Shown piece by piece: positions 35,697-44,446 of a DNA stretch of 64,000 nucleotides (positions are counted from its first letter, which is position 1; each line of letters begins with the position of its first letter). The stretch spans positions 124,001-188,000 of the forward strand of contig NZ_JAPCZF010000003.1 of the NCBI RefSeq assembly GCF_025938095.1, given 5' to 3'. This DNA comes from Novosphingobium sp. JCM 18896 (GTDB taxonomy: Bacteria > Pseudomonadota > Alphaproteobacteria > Sphingomonadales > Sphingomonadaceae). Position numbers and translations under genes: made by a program. The notes under the pieces are model-generated. The model saw only the letters and a program-made list of their open reading frames with translations, did no database searches and was not told the DNA's origin.

Positions 35697-37949
35697 ATGA
35701 CCGGAAGGGTGCGGATTTCGATCATCGCGGGCGCGCTGGCAGGCGCGGCTTCGATGGGTACGGCAGCCTGGGGGCAGGATCGCGTTCCGGCCGTTCACGA
35801 AGACCCGGCCAGCGCCGACGCTTCGGAAATCATCGTCACCGCGCAGCGCCGGTCCGAACGCCTACGCGACGTGCCGATCTCGATCACCGCGCTCACTGCC
35901 GATACGCTGGTCCAGTCGGGCATCAACAACACGCTCGACATCGCGCGGGTGACGCCGGGCGTGCAACTGCCGCTCTATGGCGGCTTCCTCCAGCCCTCGA
36001 TCCGCGGCATCTCCTCGGCCAGCGCGGGGCTGGGCGACAGCTCGAACGTCGCGATCTACGTCGACGGGGTCTACCAGCCCTCGCAGTCGGGCCAACTCGT
36101 CGACCTGCCCGACATCCAGCAGGTCGAGGTGCTCAAGGGGCCGCAGGGCACGCTCTACGGCCAGAACGCCGCGGGCGGCGCGATCATCCTCACCTCGGTC
36201 GCGCCCAGCTTCGATCTCACCGGCCGGTTCAGCGCGTCCTACGGCAATTACGACCACTGGCAGGTGCGCGGCTATATCAGCGGGCCCTTGGTCGAAGACC
36301 GCATCGCCATCTCGGTCGCGGGCAGCTTCGAGGATCGCAACGGCTTCCGCCGCAACGTCGCGACCGGCGGGCGCGATTCCGGCCTGCAGTCCGAACTGAT
36401 CCGCGCGCGCCTGCTGTTCCAGGCGTCGGACCGGGTCTCGTTCACGCTCGGCGGCTACTATTCGCGGCGCTCGGACGGCGGCCAATATGCGGGCCAGCCG
36501 GTCGGCCCGGGCACCCCGCTCGGCTATGCGCTGGCCGGCCTCGTCGGGCTCAACGTGCCGCGCGCCAACGACCCGCAATCCTACGCGCTGAACGTCGATC
36601 CGCTGACCCTGATCCGCTCCTACGGTTTCAACCTGCTCGGCAAGTTCGATACCGATTTCGGCACGTTCAACACGGTCACGGCCTATGGCAACGTCAAGGT
36701 CCGCGACGTCGCCGATGCCGACTACACCGCGGTCAATCTCGGTGACGTCGACCTCAACATCTTCAACGACCACTTCATCCAGGAGCTCAATTTCACCTCG
36801 GCCAAGTGGGGCCGCGCGACCTTGTCGGCCGGGCTGTTCTACATGGCGCTCAAGGAGAGCTACGCGCCGAACACGTTCAACGGCTATTTCACGGGCCTGA
36901 CCGATCCGGTCACGGCCTTTCCGACCACGCCCAGTCCGCTGTTTCGGATCAACCAGTACGCCTACAACCGCAAGCGCTCCTACGCCGCCTACGCCGAGCT
37001 CGGTTACGAGCTGACCGATCGATTGAACGTCTCGATCGCCGGGCGCTATTCCTACGAAACGCAGCAGACCGCGGACAATTATTCCCAGCTCACCGGCGCC
37101 CAGGGCCCGACCCTGACCGCCGATCCGCGCGGCAAGATCTCGTTCGAGCGCTTCACCCCGCGCGCGACGATCCGCTATGCGATCGACGACAGCTCGAACG
37201 TCTATGCGACCTACTCGCAGGGTTTCAAGAGCGGCTACGTCAACTCGGGCGACAATCCCGCGGCGAATCCGCCGCTCGAACCCGTCCAGCCCGAGAAGGT
37301 CTTCGCCTACGAGGTCGGCTACAAGGGCCGCCTGGCGCCGGGGATCAGCCTGAACCTCTCGGCCTTCTGGTACGATTACAAGGACCTGCAGGTCTACGTC
37401 TACTCGCCGCCGAACCAGTTCTATCGCAACGCCGCGGCGGCGCGGATCAAGGGTATCGACGGCGACATCACGATCCAGGCGGCGCCGGGGCTGACGCTCA
37501 CCGCCGGCGCCTCCTATGTCGACGGCAAGTACCGCAGCTTCCCCGATGCCGTGGTCTATCGCCCGAACGCCTTCGGCTTCGGTTATGACACGGTGGGTCT
37601 CGATGCCAGCGGCCGGCGCATGCAGCGCGCGCCCAAGTTCACCGCCAACGCCGCGATCTCCTATGAGACGACCTGGCAGGCGGGCACTTTCGGGCTCTAC
37701 CTGGCGGGCAACTACAATTCGGGGCTCAACTACGACGTCGCCGCCAACGTCCGGCAGTCGGCCTATGCCCTGCTCGACGGCCAGCTCTCGTTCTCGCCCG
37801 CGGGGATCGAGGGGTTGCGGCTGGTGGTCTGGGGCAAGAACCTGACCAACAAGGACTATCTGGCGAGCTTCCTTGGCAGCCAGTTCGTGCTCGGCGGCTC
37901 CTATGCCGAGCCACGGACTTACGGGGTGAGGGCGGAATTCAAGTTCTGA
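35697..37949 (+). CDS. TonB-dependent receptor
   Basis: A 750-residue outer-membrane receptor: signal peptide about residues 1-27 (TAAWGQDR), TonB-box-like EIIVTAQRRSERLRDVP, plug segment VEVLKGPQGTLYGQNAAGGAIILTS, and barrel ending YGVRAEFKF. GGGAGGG six bases ahead fixes the ATG at 35697 over a GTG 15 bases upstream. It follows the dehydrogenase/kinase pair in the same direction with about 100 bases between and may import their substrate. The gene after it runs convergent. Confidence 0.92.
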   Translation: MTGRVRISIIAGALAGAASMGTAAWGQDRVPAVHEDPASADASEIIVTAQRRSERLRDVPISITALTADTLVQSGINNTLDIARVTPGVQLPLYGGFLQPSIRGISSASAGLGDSSNVAIYVDGVYQPSQSGQLVDLPDIQQVEVLKGPQGTLYGQNAAGGAIILTSVAPSFDLTGRFSASYGNYDHWQVRGYISGPLVEDRIAISVAGSFEDRNGFRRNVATGGRDSGLQSELIRARLLFQASDRVSFTLGGYYSRRSDGGQYAGQPVGPGTPLGYALAGLVGLNVPRANDPQSYALNVDPLTLIRSYGFNLLGKFDTDFGTFNTVTAYGNVKVRDVADADYTAVNLGDVDLNIFNDHFIQELNFTSAKWGRATLSAGLFYMALKESYAPNTFNGYFTGLTDPVTAFPTTPSPLFRINQYAYNRKRSYAAYAELGYELTDRLNVSIAGRYSYETQQTADNYSQLTGAQGPTLTADPRGKISFERFTPRATIRYAIDDSSNVYATYSQGFKSGYVNSGDNPAANPPLEPVQPEKVFAYEVGYKGRLAPGISLNLSAFWYDYKDLQVYVYSPPNQFYRNAAAARIKGIDGDITIQAAPGLTLTAGASYVDGKYRSFPDAVVYRPNAFGFGYDTVGLDASGRRMQRAPKFTANAAISYETTWQAGTFGLYLAGNYNSGLNYDVAANVRQSAYALLDGQLSFSPAGIEGLRLVVWGKNLTNKDYLASFLGSQFVLGGSYAEPRTYGVRAEFKF

Positions 37950-37958
37950 TCGGCGGGC

Positions 37959-38960
37959 TCAATAGAGGTTGTTCTTGTAGTCGCTATCGAGCCCCTTCTG
38001 CATCAGTCCCGGGATCGACATGACCAGGCCGCCGAGCCGCGCGGCGAGGCCCTTGTCCTTGTTGAGCTTGACGTGGGCGGTGAACATCCGGGCCGGATCG
38101 ATGCCTTCGGCCTTGGCGGCGAGCGGCCATAGCGCTGCGCGCTCCAAGGCGGGGCTGGGCCGGAGCTCCAGGTCCGGCCTATCGACGCGGATCGCGAGCA
38201 GCGGCGCCTTGTCGCGCACCGTGAAGCGCTCGCGCGCCGCGGCATCGCTCGTGAGATCGGCTGCGCCGCGCAGGATGACGACCTGGGTGGAGCCGGGAAT
38301 CAGCAGCGCGCCGGCCATCTGCGGCTGGGCGATGAGGTTGCGGAAGCTGTCGGTGCGGCGATTGCCGGGGCGATCGGCGAACCACAGCGCTGGCCCGTCC
38401 ATCCGCGTCATGCAGCCGGCGGGATCACCCTTGGGGCTGAGATCGGCATGGCCGCTGTCGTCGATCGTCGCCAGAGCGAGGAAGCGCCCGGCATCGACGA
38501 AATCGGCAGAGTCCGCCGGCGGCTCCAGCCTGCCCGCCGACCAGAAGTCCGATCGGATCAGCGCCTTCGCGCAGTGGCCGTAGCATTCCCGGACCTCGAC
38601 CAGCGCCGTGTCGGCCTCGATTGCGGCGACCCTGCCGTTGATCCGCAGGGTCTCGCCGATGCCGGGCGCGAGGAACAGCGAGGCGAAGGGGGCGCCGGGC
38701 TGCAACAGCGCCGGATCGTCCACGAAGGCCAGTGGCAGGCGTAATGTCTGCCGGTCACCCGTGGCGAAGCCGGGTCCGCCGCCGGCCAGGGTGATCGCGA
38801 TCGTCGCGGCATTCCCGCCGGTGACGAAGGCTAGCGGCGAGGCGGCCAGCCAGCCGAGCGCCAGGTCGTCGAGGTGGTCGATGACCTTGAGGTCGACCGC
38901 GGCCGGGCGCTTGCCGACTACGGCTTCGAGCTTCTCGACGCTGTCGATCCGATCGTCCAT
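37959..38960 (-). CDS. Pyridoxamine-5'-phosphate-oxidase-like flavin-binding protein
   Basis: A 333-residue protein with a split-barrel FMN/F420-type domain in the second half: FLALATIDDSGHADLSPKGDPAGCMTRMDGPALWFADRPGNRRTDSFRNL, then AGALLIPGSTQVVILRGAADL. The first half looks like a second barrel-like unit (FASLFLAPGIGETLRINGRVAAI). Members bind flavins or haem; no reaction is assigned. The ATG at 38960 is chosen because GGAGAAG precedes it, while 38972 has nothing suitable. Faces the globin gene in the same direction, 92 bases apart. Confidence 0.75.
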   Translation of the reverse strand: MDDRIDSVEKLEAVVGKRPAAVDLKVIDHLDDLALGWLAASPLAFVTGGNAATIAITLAGGGPGFATGDRQTLRLPLAFVDDPALLQPGAPFASLFLAPGIGETLRINGRVAAIEADTALVEVRECYGHCAKALIRSDFWSAGRLEPPADSADFVDAGRFLALATIDDSGHADLSPKGDPAGCMTRMDGPALWFADRPGNRRTDSFRNLIAQPQMAGALLIPGSTQVVILRGAADLTSDAAARERFTVRDKAPLLAIRVDRPDLELRPSPALERAALWPLAAKAEGIDPARMFTAHVKLNKDKGLAARLGGLVMSIPGLMQKGLDSDYKNNLY

Positions 38961-39052
38961 GCGCTTCTCCATCCGCTGCGCGGGGGAAGGCTGAGACTAT
39001 CGGATCGACGCTTCGCAGCAAGCCGCTGTGGCGATCGATTGAGGCGGCCGAT

Positions 39053-39496
39053 TCAGGCGGCCTTGGCATATTCCTCGGCCTCGGCGGCGATGAGGATGTC
39101 GGCGAGCATCCAGTAGGCCTCGCCCCAGGCGGCGAGCACTTCGTCGGTCGCGACTTCGGCGCCGAGCACCTCGCGGATCGCCGGAAGCAGCGCTTCGGCG
39201 ACCAGCGGATAGTGCTCGGCCTTGACGCCGGTCTCGACGTGGCGCGCGACCATGCGCTGCACCGCGCTGCCCAGATTGGCGAGCTTGTCGATGTTCTTGG
39301 CATAGGCGAGGATAGCGCCGGCCAGCCGCTTCGGCTGCTCGCCGCTTTCCTGCGCGGCCTGGTCAAACATGTCCTTCACCGCCGCATTCTCGAACAGCCG
39401 CGCATACATGGCGGTGGTGATCTCGAGGCCGTGCTTCTCGATGGCAGGGGCAGTGGCCTTGACGATTTCGCGGGCCTGGGCGGAAGCGGTGCGCAT
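39053..39496 (-). CDS. Single-domain globin, flavohaemoglobin type
   Basis: A 147-residue globin resembling the haem domain of flavohaemoglobin (Hmp) without its reductase. The B10 tyrosine is Tyr31 in TTAMYARLFE; the proximal histidine is His86 in RMVARHVETG; KAEHYPLVAEALLPAI follows as in Hmp. Such globins bind oxygen and turn NO into nitrate when a reductase is available. AGGAG precedes the ATG. It is divergent from an Rrf2 regulator, a pairing typical of NO detoxification. Confidence 0.9.
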   Translation of the reverse strand: MRTASAQAREIVKATAPAIEKHGLEITTAMYARLFENAAVKDMFDQAAQESGEQPKRLAGAILAYAKNIDKLANLGSAVQRMVARHVETGVKAEHYPLVAEALLPAIREVLGAEVATDEVLAAWGEAYWMLADILIAAEAEEYAKAA

Positions 39497-39522
39497 GTGA
39501 GGTCTCCTAAATTCGGTAGATA

Positions 39523-39536
39523 AAATACTGGTATTT
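39523..39536. promoter_or_regulatory. Candidate Rrf2/NsrR operator
   Basis: AAATAC-TG-GTATTT, a perfect palindrome in the 85-base spacer between the globin and Rrf2 start codons; the only AT-rich stretch there. Confidence 0.5.
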
Positions 39537-39581
39537 GTTTTGCTTGATTCTGGCAAGTGCCTTTCGCACATGGGGGATTGC

Positions 39582-39989
39582 ATGCAGCTCACCCAGCACA
39601 CCGACTATGGCCTGCGCCTGCTGATCGTCCTGACCCGCATGGGCGGCGGGCCGATCGCGCTGCCCGAGTTCTCTGCCGAGCAGCGCCTGTCGTACCACCA
39701 TGTCGCCAAGGTCGCGCAGGCGCTCGTGCGCGAGGGCTTCATCAAGAGCCGGCGCGGGCGCAGCGGCGGGGTCGAGCTGGCGAGGGCGCCCGAGGAGATC
39801 AGCGTCGGCGAGGTCGTGCGCGTGCTCGAACGCGGCATGCAGCTTGCCGATTGCGCCAACTGCGCGCTCATGGGGGACTGCAACACCAGCCCGCTCCTGG
39901 CCGAGGCGCTGGCCGCCTTCCTCGCCGTGCTCGACCGCACGACGCTGGCCGAGGCTGCTCGCCGGCGCTTGCCGGTCCTCTCCGCTTAG
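39582..39989 (+). CDS. Rrf2 family iron-sulfur regulator, NsrR-like
   Basis: A 135-residue regulator. MQLTQHTDYGLRLLIVL is the NsrR/Rrf2 opening; the winged helix continues with YHHVAKVAQALVREGFIKSRRGRSGGVELA. The three cluster cysteines are Cys91, Cys94 and Cys100 (DCANCALMGDC). NsrR loses repression when NO attacks its [4Fe-4S] cluster. The divergent globin is the obvious target, and DoxX downstream may be co-transcribed. Confidence 0.88.
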   Translation: MQLTQHTDYGLRLLIVLTRMGGGPIALPEFSAEQRLSYHHVAKVAQALVREGFIKSRRGRSGGVELARAPEEISVGEVVRVLERGMQLADCANCALMGDCNTSPLLAEALAAFLAVLDRTTLAEAARRRLPVLSA

Positions 39990-40050
39990 GGAACCAAGTC
40001 CGCGCTGGCGCGCTTCGCAGCCATAACTGCGCCCACAATGGGAGAGCGCC

Positions 40051-40605
40051 ATGACTACCCTGCTTGCTTTCCTCGGCCGCCTGATGATCGCGCTGCTGTT
40101 CCTCGTTTCGGGAGCGAACAAGCTGATGGACATCTCCGGCACCGATACGATGATCCGTTCGGCCGGCCTGCCCGGTGGCCTGGCCCTGCTCGTCGGCCTG
40201 TTCGAGGTCGCCGCCGGTCTCGCGCTGGTGTTCGGCGTAGCGACCCGCCTGACCGCGGTGATCCTGGCCGGCTTCTGCCTGGCCGCGGCCTTCTTCTTCC
40301 ATAACAATTTCACCGATCCGATGCAGGCGGCGATGCTGCTCAAGAATGTCGCGATCGCCGGCGGCCTTCTCGCGCTCACCGCGCTCGATAACGTGCGCTG
40401 GTCTTACGATGCGATGCGCGCCAAGCGCCGCGCCGAGATTGCCGAGCTGCGCGCCGAGGCCAAGGCGCACGACGCCGAGGTCCGCGCGGCCCGTGCCGAG
40501 GGCGAGGCTGCCGCGGTGGGCCGGACCGCGCCGGTTGAGACGGTCCACGGCGATACCGTGGTGACCGACGGCGGCACTCTGGTGCGCAAGCGCCGCTGGC
40601 TCTGA
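40051..40605 (+). CDS. DoxX family membrane protein with charged tail
   Basis: A 184-residue inner-membrane protein. Four hydrophobic helices (residues about 4-22, 44-65, 69-86, 95-112) form the DoxX domain, starting LLAFLGRLMIALLFLVSGANKLM. Residues 115-184 are an added cytoplasmic tail rich in Arg, Glu and Ala (a likely short coiled coil, AEIAELRAEAKAHDAEVRAA). Function of DoxX proteins is loosely tied to redox stress. It lies 61 bases after the Rrf2 gene. Confidence 0.85.
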   Translation: MTTLLAFLGRLMIALLFLVSGANKLMDISGTDTMIRSAGLPGGLALLVGLFEVAAGLALVFGVATRLTAVILAGFCLAAAFFFHNNFTDPMQAAMLLKNVAIAGGLLALTALDNVRWSYDAMRAKRRAEIAELRAEAKAHDAEVRAARAEGEAAAVGRTAPVETVHGDTVVTDGGTLVRKRRWL

Positions 40606-40634
40606 CAGTCGCCGCTTGACCTCTCCCGGGGTCG

Positions 40635-40652
40635 GCTGAACTATGGTTCAGC
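40635..40652. promoter_or_regulatory. Palindromic operator overlapping a probable -10 box
   Basis: GCTGAAC-TATG-GTTCAGC, perfect seven-base arms. TTGACC at 40616-40621 is a good -35 and places the -10 (AACTAT) inside the palindrome, 20 bases before the first gene of the CMD operon. Confidence 0.6.
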
Positions 40653-40671
40653 ATAAGAATCGGGAGAGATC

Positions 40672-41310
40672 ATGAGCGAGGAACTGAAGCGGCGGATCGG
40701 CAATCTGCCGCGCGAGGAATGGACCGACGCCGCGCGCGAGGTCTTCGCCTTCTGGGGCGAGCCCGATGCCTGGGAGAACGGCTCGAAGACCAACATGTCG
40801 ATGGTCCTCGCCAATCATCCGCCGCTCGCCAACGCCTATCACACCTTCGGCAAGCACTTGCTGCTCGCCTCGACGATCGCGGTGCGTCCGCGCGAGCTGA
40901 TCGTGCTGCGCGCGGCCTGGCGGCAGAAGTGCCAGTACGAATGGCATTATCACGTCGGCTATGGCCTCAAGGCCGGGCTGACGATGGAAGAGATCGCCGC
41001 GGTGCGCGACGGCTGGCAGTCGCCCGTGTGGGACGGCAAGGACGAGGATCGCGCCGTGCTGCGCGCGGTCGACGAACTGATCGACACCTCGCGCATGTCC
41101 GACGAAACCTATGCCGCGCTCTCCGCCCATTTCGGCAAGGAGCAGCTGATGGATTTCGTCTTCACCGTCGGCAACTACGTCATGCTCGGCTGGGCGATCG
41201 CGACCTTCGGCGTTCCCGTGGAGGACGGCGTCGATCCGATCGGTTTCGACCTCAAAACCCGCTCGGGCGCGGCGCCCGGCGAGAAGAGCCGGCCGCTGGA
41301 AACGAACTGA
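40672..41310 (+). CDS. Carboxymuconolactone decarboxylase family protein
   Basis: A 212-residue CMD/AhpD-fold protein. RELIVLRAAWRQKCQYEWHYHVGYGLKAGLTMEEI carries the family motif with the acidic, Cys and His residues. Unlike AhpD it has no CxxC pair, so a gamma-carboxymuconolactone-decarboxylase-like or other non-redox role is more likely. First gene of a four-gene operon (gaps of 5, 4 and 13 bases) with SnoaL-like, SDR and crotonase-type proteins, which together look like ring or side-chain degradation. Confidence 0.82.
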   Translation: MSEELKRRIGNLPREEWTDAAREVFAFWGEPDAWENGSKTNMSMVLANHPPLANAYHTFGKHLLLASTIAVRPRELIVLRAAWRQKCQYEWHYHVGYGLKAGLTMEEIAAVRDGWQSPVWDGKDEDRAVLRAVDELIDTSRMSDETYAALSAHFGKEQLMDFVFTVGNYVMLGWAIATFGVPVEDGVDPIGFDLKTRSGAAPGEKSRPLETN

Positions 41311-41315
41311 CCGCC

Positions 41316-41792
41316 ATGACGCTCGAAGACCTGCTCGCGCGCGAGGCGATCCGCGACACGATGGCCAAGTACACCACGGCGGGCGACCGGCTGAAGGTGG
41401 ACGACTATGCCGCCTGCTTCACCGAAGACGGCGTGATGGAGGCCGAGCACGCCGATCCCGGCTTCGCCTTCCGCTACGAAGGGCGCGAGGCGATCCGGGC
41501 CTGGCAGGCGCGCTGGCTCGAGCGCACTCTCGCGGGCGAGAAGGTCCATGACGCCACGTTTGCGCGGCATCACCTCTCGACCTCGAAGATCGACCTGACC
41601 GGGCCGGACAGTGCCAAGGCGCGCACCTATTGGGTCGCCTGGACCGACATCGGCCCCGACCACGCCGGCTACTACCTCGACACGTTCCGCAAGGTCGGCG
41701 ACACCTGGCTGATCGCGCATCGCCTGGTCCGCGAGGACTGGCGCTCGCCCGACAGCCTGTTCGGCACGGCCGTCAGCAAGTCGCGGGGCTGA
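41316..41792 (+). CDS. SnoaL-like / NTF2-fold protein (dehydratase-like)
   Basis: A 158-residue cone-fold protein of the SnoaL_4 type: LLAREAIRDTMAKYTTAGDRLKVDDYAACFTEDGVME. Asp and His (FARHHLSTSKIDL) positions resemble scytalone dehydratase and bile-acid 7-alpha-dehydratase, so an elimination reaction is possible. Second gene of the operon; partner SDR and crotonase support a role in a catabolic pathway. Confidence 0.78.
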   Translation: MTLEDLLAREAIRDTMAKYTTAGDRLKVDDYAACFTEDGVMEAEHADPGFAFRYEGREAIRAWQARWLERTLAGEKVHDATFARHHLSTSKIDLTGPDSAKARTYWVAWTDIGPDHAGYYLDTFRKVGDTWLIAHRLVREDWRSPDSLFGTAVSKSRG

Positions 41793-41796
41793 GGCG

Positions 41797-42606
41797 ATGG
41801 ACCTGCACCTCGCGGGCAAGCGCGCGCTCGTTACCGGCAGCTCGTCGGGCATCGGCGCGGCGATCGCGCGCGAACTGGCGCGCGAGGGTTGCGACGTCGT
41901 CGTCCATGGCCGCGACCGCGCACGGGCCGAGGCCGTCACGCGCGAATGCGAGGAACTGGGCGCTCGCGCCGCGGTGGCGCTCGGCGCGATCACCGACGAT
42001 GCCGAGGCTGATCGTGTCGCCGACGAGGCCCTCGCGGCTTTCGGCGGGATCGACATTCTGGTGAACTCGGCCGGCGGCACGGTGCGCGGCGACAATCCGG
42101 CCTGGACCGACGTCTCTTCGGATGACTGGCAGCGCAGCTTCAGCCTCAACGTGATCTCGGTGATCCGGCTCGCCCAGCGGCTGACCCCGGGCATGGCCGA
42201 GCGCGGCTGGGGGCGGATCGTCAACATCTCGTCGGTCGGCGGCACGCAGCTTTCGGGGCGCCTGCTCGACTATGGCGCGGCCAAGGCGGCGCTCGATCAC
42301 CTGACCGCCAACCTGTCGCGCGCGGTGGCGGGGCAGGGCATAACGGTCAACGCGATCGTCCCGGGCACGGTGCTGACCCCGCAGGCCGAGCGCTGGATCA
42401 ACACGGTCGCCGAGCAGAACGGCTGGCCCGACGATTTCGCCGAGCGCGAGCGGATCTATACGCGCGACTTCAGCGAACAGCCAGTGCCGCGCCTCGGCCG
42501 GCCAGAGGAGATCGCCGCAGCGGTGGCTTTCCTCGCCAGCCCCCGTTCGGACTTCACCACCGGAGCGTTGCTGCGTATCGACGGCGGCAACACCAAGGCG
42601 CGATGA
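41797..42606 (+). CDS. Short-chain dehydrogenase/reductase
   Basis: A 269-residue SDR: LVTGSSSGIGAAIA (cofactor), VNSAGGTVRG, catalytic Ser in NISSVGG and Tyr/Lys in LDYGAAKAAL. VVHGRDRARAE after the second strand favours NADP(H). Third gene of the CMD operon, four bases after the SnoaL-like gene. Confidence 0.88.
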   Translation: MDLHLAGKRALVTGSSSGIGAAIARELAREGCDVVVHGRDRARAEAVTRECEELGARAAVALGAITDDAEADRVADEALAAFGGIDILVNSAGGTVRGDNPAWTDVSSDDWQRSFSLNVISVIRLAQRLTPGMAERGWGRIVNISSVGGTQLSGRLLDYGAAKAALDHLTANLSRAVAGQGITVNAIVPGTVLTPQAERWINTVAEQNGWPDDFAERERIYTRDFSEQPVPRLGRPEEIAAAVAFLASPRSDFTTGALLRIDGGNTKAR

Positions 42607-42619
42607 GGAGAAGAAGGCG

Positions 42620-43420
42620 ATGGCCCGTGAACCGCTCGACTGGGATCTCGGCACGGGCAACCTGCGTGTCGAGCGCGAGGGGCCGCTGGTCTGGCTGACG
42701 ATCGACCGCCCGCAGGCGCGCAACGCCTTCACCCCGGCGATGTATTTCGGGATCAAGAAGGCCGTGCGCCGGGTCAATGCCGACAAGCAGGTCCGCGCGC
42801 TGATCATCACCGGCAGCGGCGACGTCTTCGCACCCGGCGGCGATCTCGGCGGACGCAGCGAGCCCGGCGATGCCCCGGTTCCCGAGGGACTGGCGCAGGA
42901 AACGCTGCCGTTCGTCACGATCCGCGAGAGCCAGGCGCCGGTGATCGCCGCGGTCAACGGCATCTGCCAGGCGGGCGGCCTGCTGATCGCGATGATGGCC
43001 GACGTCGCCGTGGTCAGCGAGCGCGCGACCTTCCGCGTGCCCGAACTGCTGCGCGGCATCATCGACGCGACCTATGCCTCGGTCCTGCCCGCCCACGTCG
43101 GCATGGCCCAGGCGCGCGACCTGCTGCTCACCGCGCGCAAGATCGACGCGGCCGAGGCCTATCGTATCGGCCTGGTCTCGCGGCTCTGCGCGCACGAAGA
43201 CCTCGAGGCCGAGGCGCGCAAGGCGGCGATCGAAGTGCTCCAGACCGCGCCCGAGGCGCGCGCGCACGTCAAGCGCATGCTCAACCAGCAGTATCCGGCG
43301 ATCGATTACGAGACGATGTTCGTCTCTTTGATGAGCCCGACCAGCGAAGCGCGCGAGGGCATGCGATCCTTCATGGAAAAGCGGCCGCCGAACTGGATCC
43401 CCGAAGACCTGCCGGGCTGA
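42620..43420 (+). CDS. Enoyl-CoA hydratase/isomerase (crotonase) family protein
   Basis: A 266-residue crotonase-fold protein: VWLTIDRPQARNAFTPAM, oxyanion loop DVFAPGGDLGG, and AAVNGICQAGGLLIAMMADVAVVSERATFRVPELLRGI. The second catalytic Glu position (RVPELL) is kept, but the first, normally in GGGCELA, is replaced by Leu (AGGLLIA). A standard hydratase would lack one acid, so isomerase, hydrolase or retro-Claisen activity is more likely. Last gene of the operon; GGAG lies ahead. Confidence 0.85.
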   Translation: MAREPLDWDLGTGNLRVEREGPLVWLTIDRPQARNAFTPAMYFGIKKAVRRVNADKQVRALIITGSGDVFAPGGDLGGRSEPGDAPVPEGLAQETLPFVTIRESQAPVIAAVNGICQAGGLLIAMMADVAVVSERATFRVPELLRGIIDATYASVLPAHVGMAQARDLLLTARKIDAAEAYRIGLVSRLCAHEDLEAEARKAAIEVLQTAPEARAHVKRMLNQQYPAIDYETMFVSLMSPTSEAREGMRSFMEKRPPNWIPEDLPG

Positions 43421-43423
43421 GCC

Positions 43424-44344
43424 TCACGCGTCCTTGGGGTGGACGAGCGCACCCAGCGGATCGTCGCCCAGAGATTCGCGGATCGCGGGCAGCAGCCAGT
43501 CGCGGAAGGCGCGGATCTTGGCGAGATTGCGCGTGTGCTCGGGATAGACCAGCCACATCGTCCGCGCCTCGACCGCATAGTGATCGAACGGCGCGACCAG
43601 GCGGCCCGCGGCGATCGCGTCGGGGAACATCGGCGGGAAGATCATCGCCACGCCATGCCCGGCGATCGCGGCCTGGCCGTCGAGCACCTGCGAATCGAAG
43701 CGCAGCCCGGGATCGTGCGCGCCGTCGTAGCCGTCGCTGAGCGAGGCGAACCAGGTGTCCCACCACTCGTCGTTGGGCGAGAGCCGCGTGACCCTGCGCA
43801 GGTCGGCGGGGGTGGTCAGCGGATGGCGAGCGAGGAATTCGGGGCTGGCCATCGGCGTGATGATCTGGCGCAGGAGGAAATGGCTGACCACGCCGGGGCC
43901 GGGATCGATCACGCCGCGGATCGCGACGTCGATCTCGCCGGCGGCGAGGTCGACCACGTCGTCGGAAACGTGCAGGCGCACGGCCAGGCCCGGCCGGGTC
44001 AGGTTGAACGCGCCGATCCGTTCGGCCAGCCAGTTGGTCGCGAACGTGCGCGAGCAGGTGATCGAGAGCACGGCTTCGTTCTCGGCCTTCACCGCCGAGA
44101 AGGCCTCGCCGAGCAGGGCGAAGGCCTCGCTCACGCGCGGGGCGATGCGCTTGCCCAGGCTGGTCAGCGCGACGCCGCGGCCCTTGCGGGTGAACAGCTG
44201 CGCACCGATCCGCTCCTCGAGCAGCTTGATCTGGTAGGACACCCCGGCCTGGGTCAGCGCCAGTTCCTCGGCGGCGCGGCTGTAGTTCTCGTGCCGCGCG
44301 GCGGCTTCGAAGACACGGATGGCGGCGAGCGGCGGGAGCGACAT
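43424..44344 (-). CDS. LysR family transcriptional regulator, GcvA-like
   Basis: A 306-residue regulator. HTH: LAAIRVFEAAARHENYSRAAEELALTQAGVSYQIKLLEERIGAQLF (residues about 6-51). The effector domain (SITCSRTFATNWLAERIG, DVAIRGVIDPGPGVVSHFL) matches the GcvA/AmpR type. It ends four bases from the crotonase stop, convergent with that operon. AAGCT-G-AGCTT at 44356-44366, just ahead of its start, may be its own operator. Confidence 0.9.
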   Translation of the reverse strand: MSLPPLAAIRVFEAAARHENYSRAAEELALTQAGVSYQIKLLEERIGAQLFTRKGRGVALTSLGKRIAPRVSEAFALLGEAFSAVKAENEAVLSITCSRTFATNWLAERIGAFNLTRPGLAVRLHVSDDVVDLAAGEIDVAIRGVIDPGPGVVSHFLLRQIITPMASPEFLARHPLTTPADLRRVTRLSPNDEWWDTWFASLSDGYDGAHDPGLRFDSQVLDGQAAIAGHGVAMIFPPMFPDAIAAGRLVAPFDHYAVEARTMWLVYPEHTRNLAKIRAFRDWLLPAIRESLGDDPLGALVHPKDA

Positions 44345-44446
44345 GCCGATATCATAAGCTGAGCTTGTCTATTGCGTCCATGCTTTTGTTGGAGTTCGCG
44401 AGGCCTCTGGGCCACATGCGGGGTACACGAAGGGAAGGGACACTCC

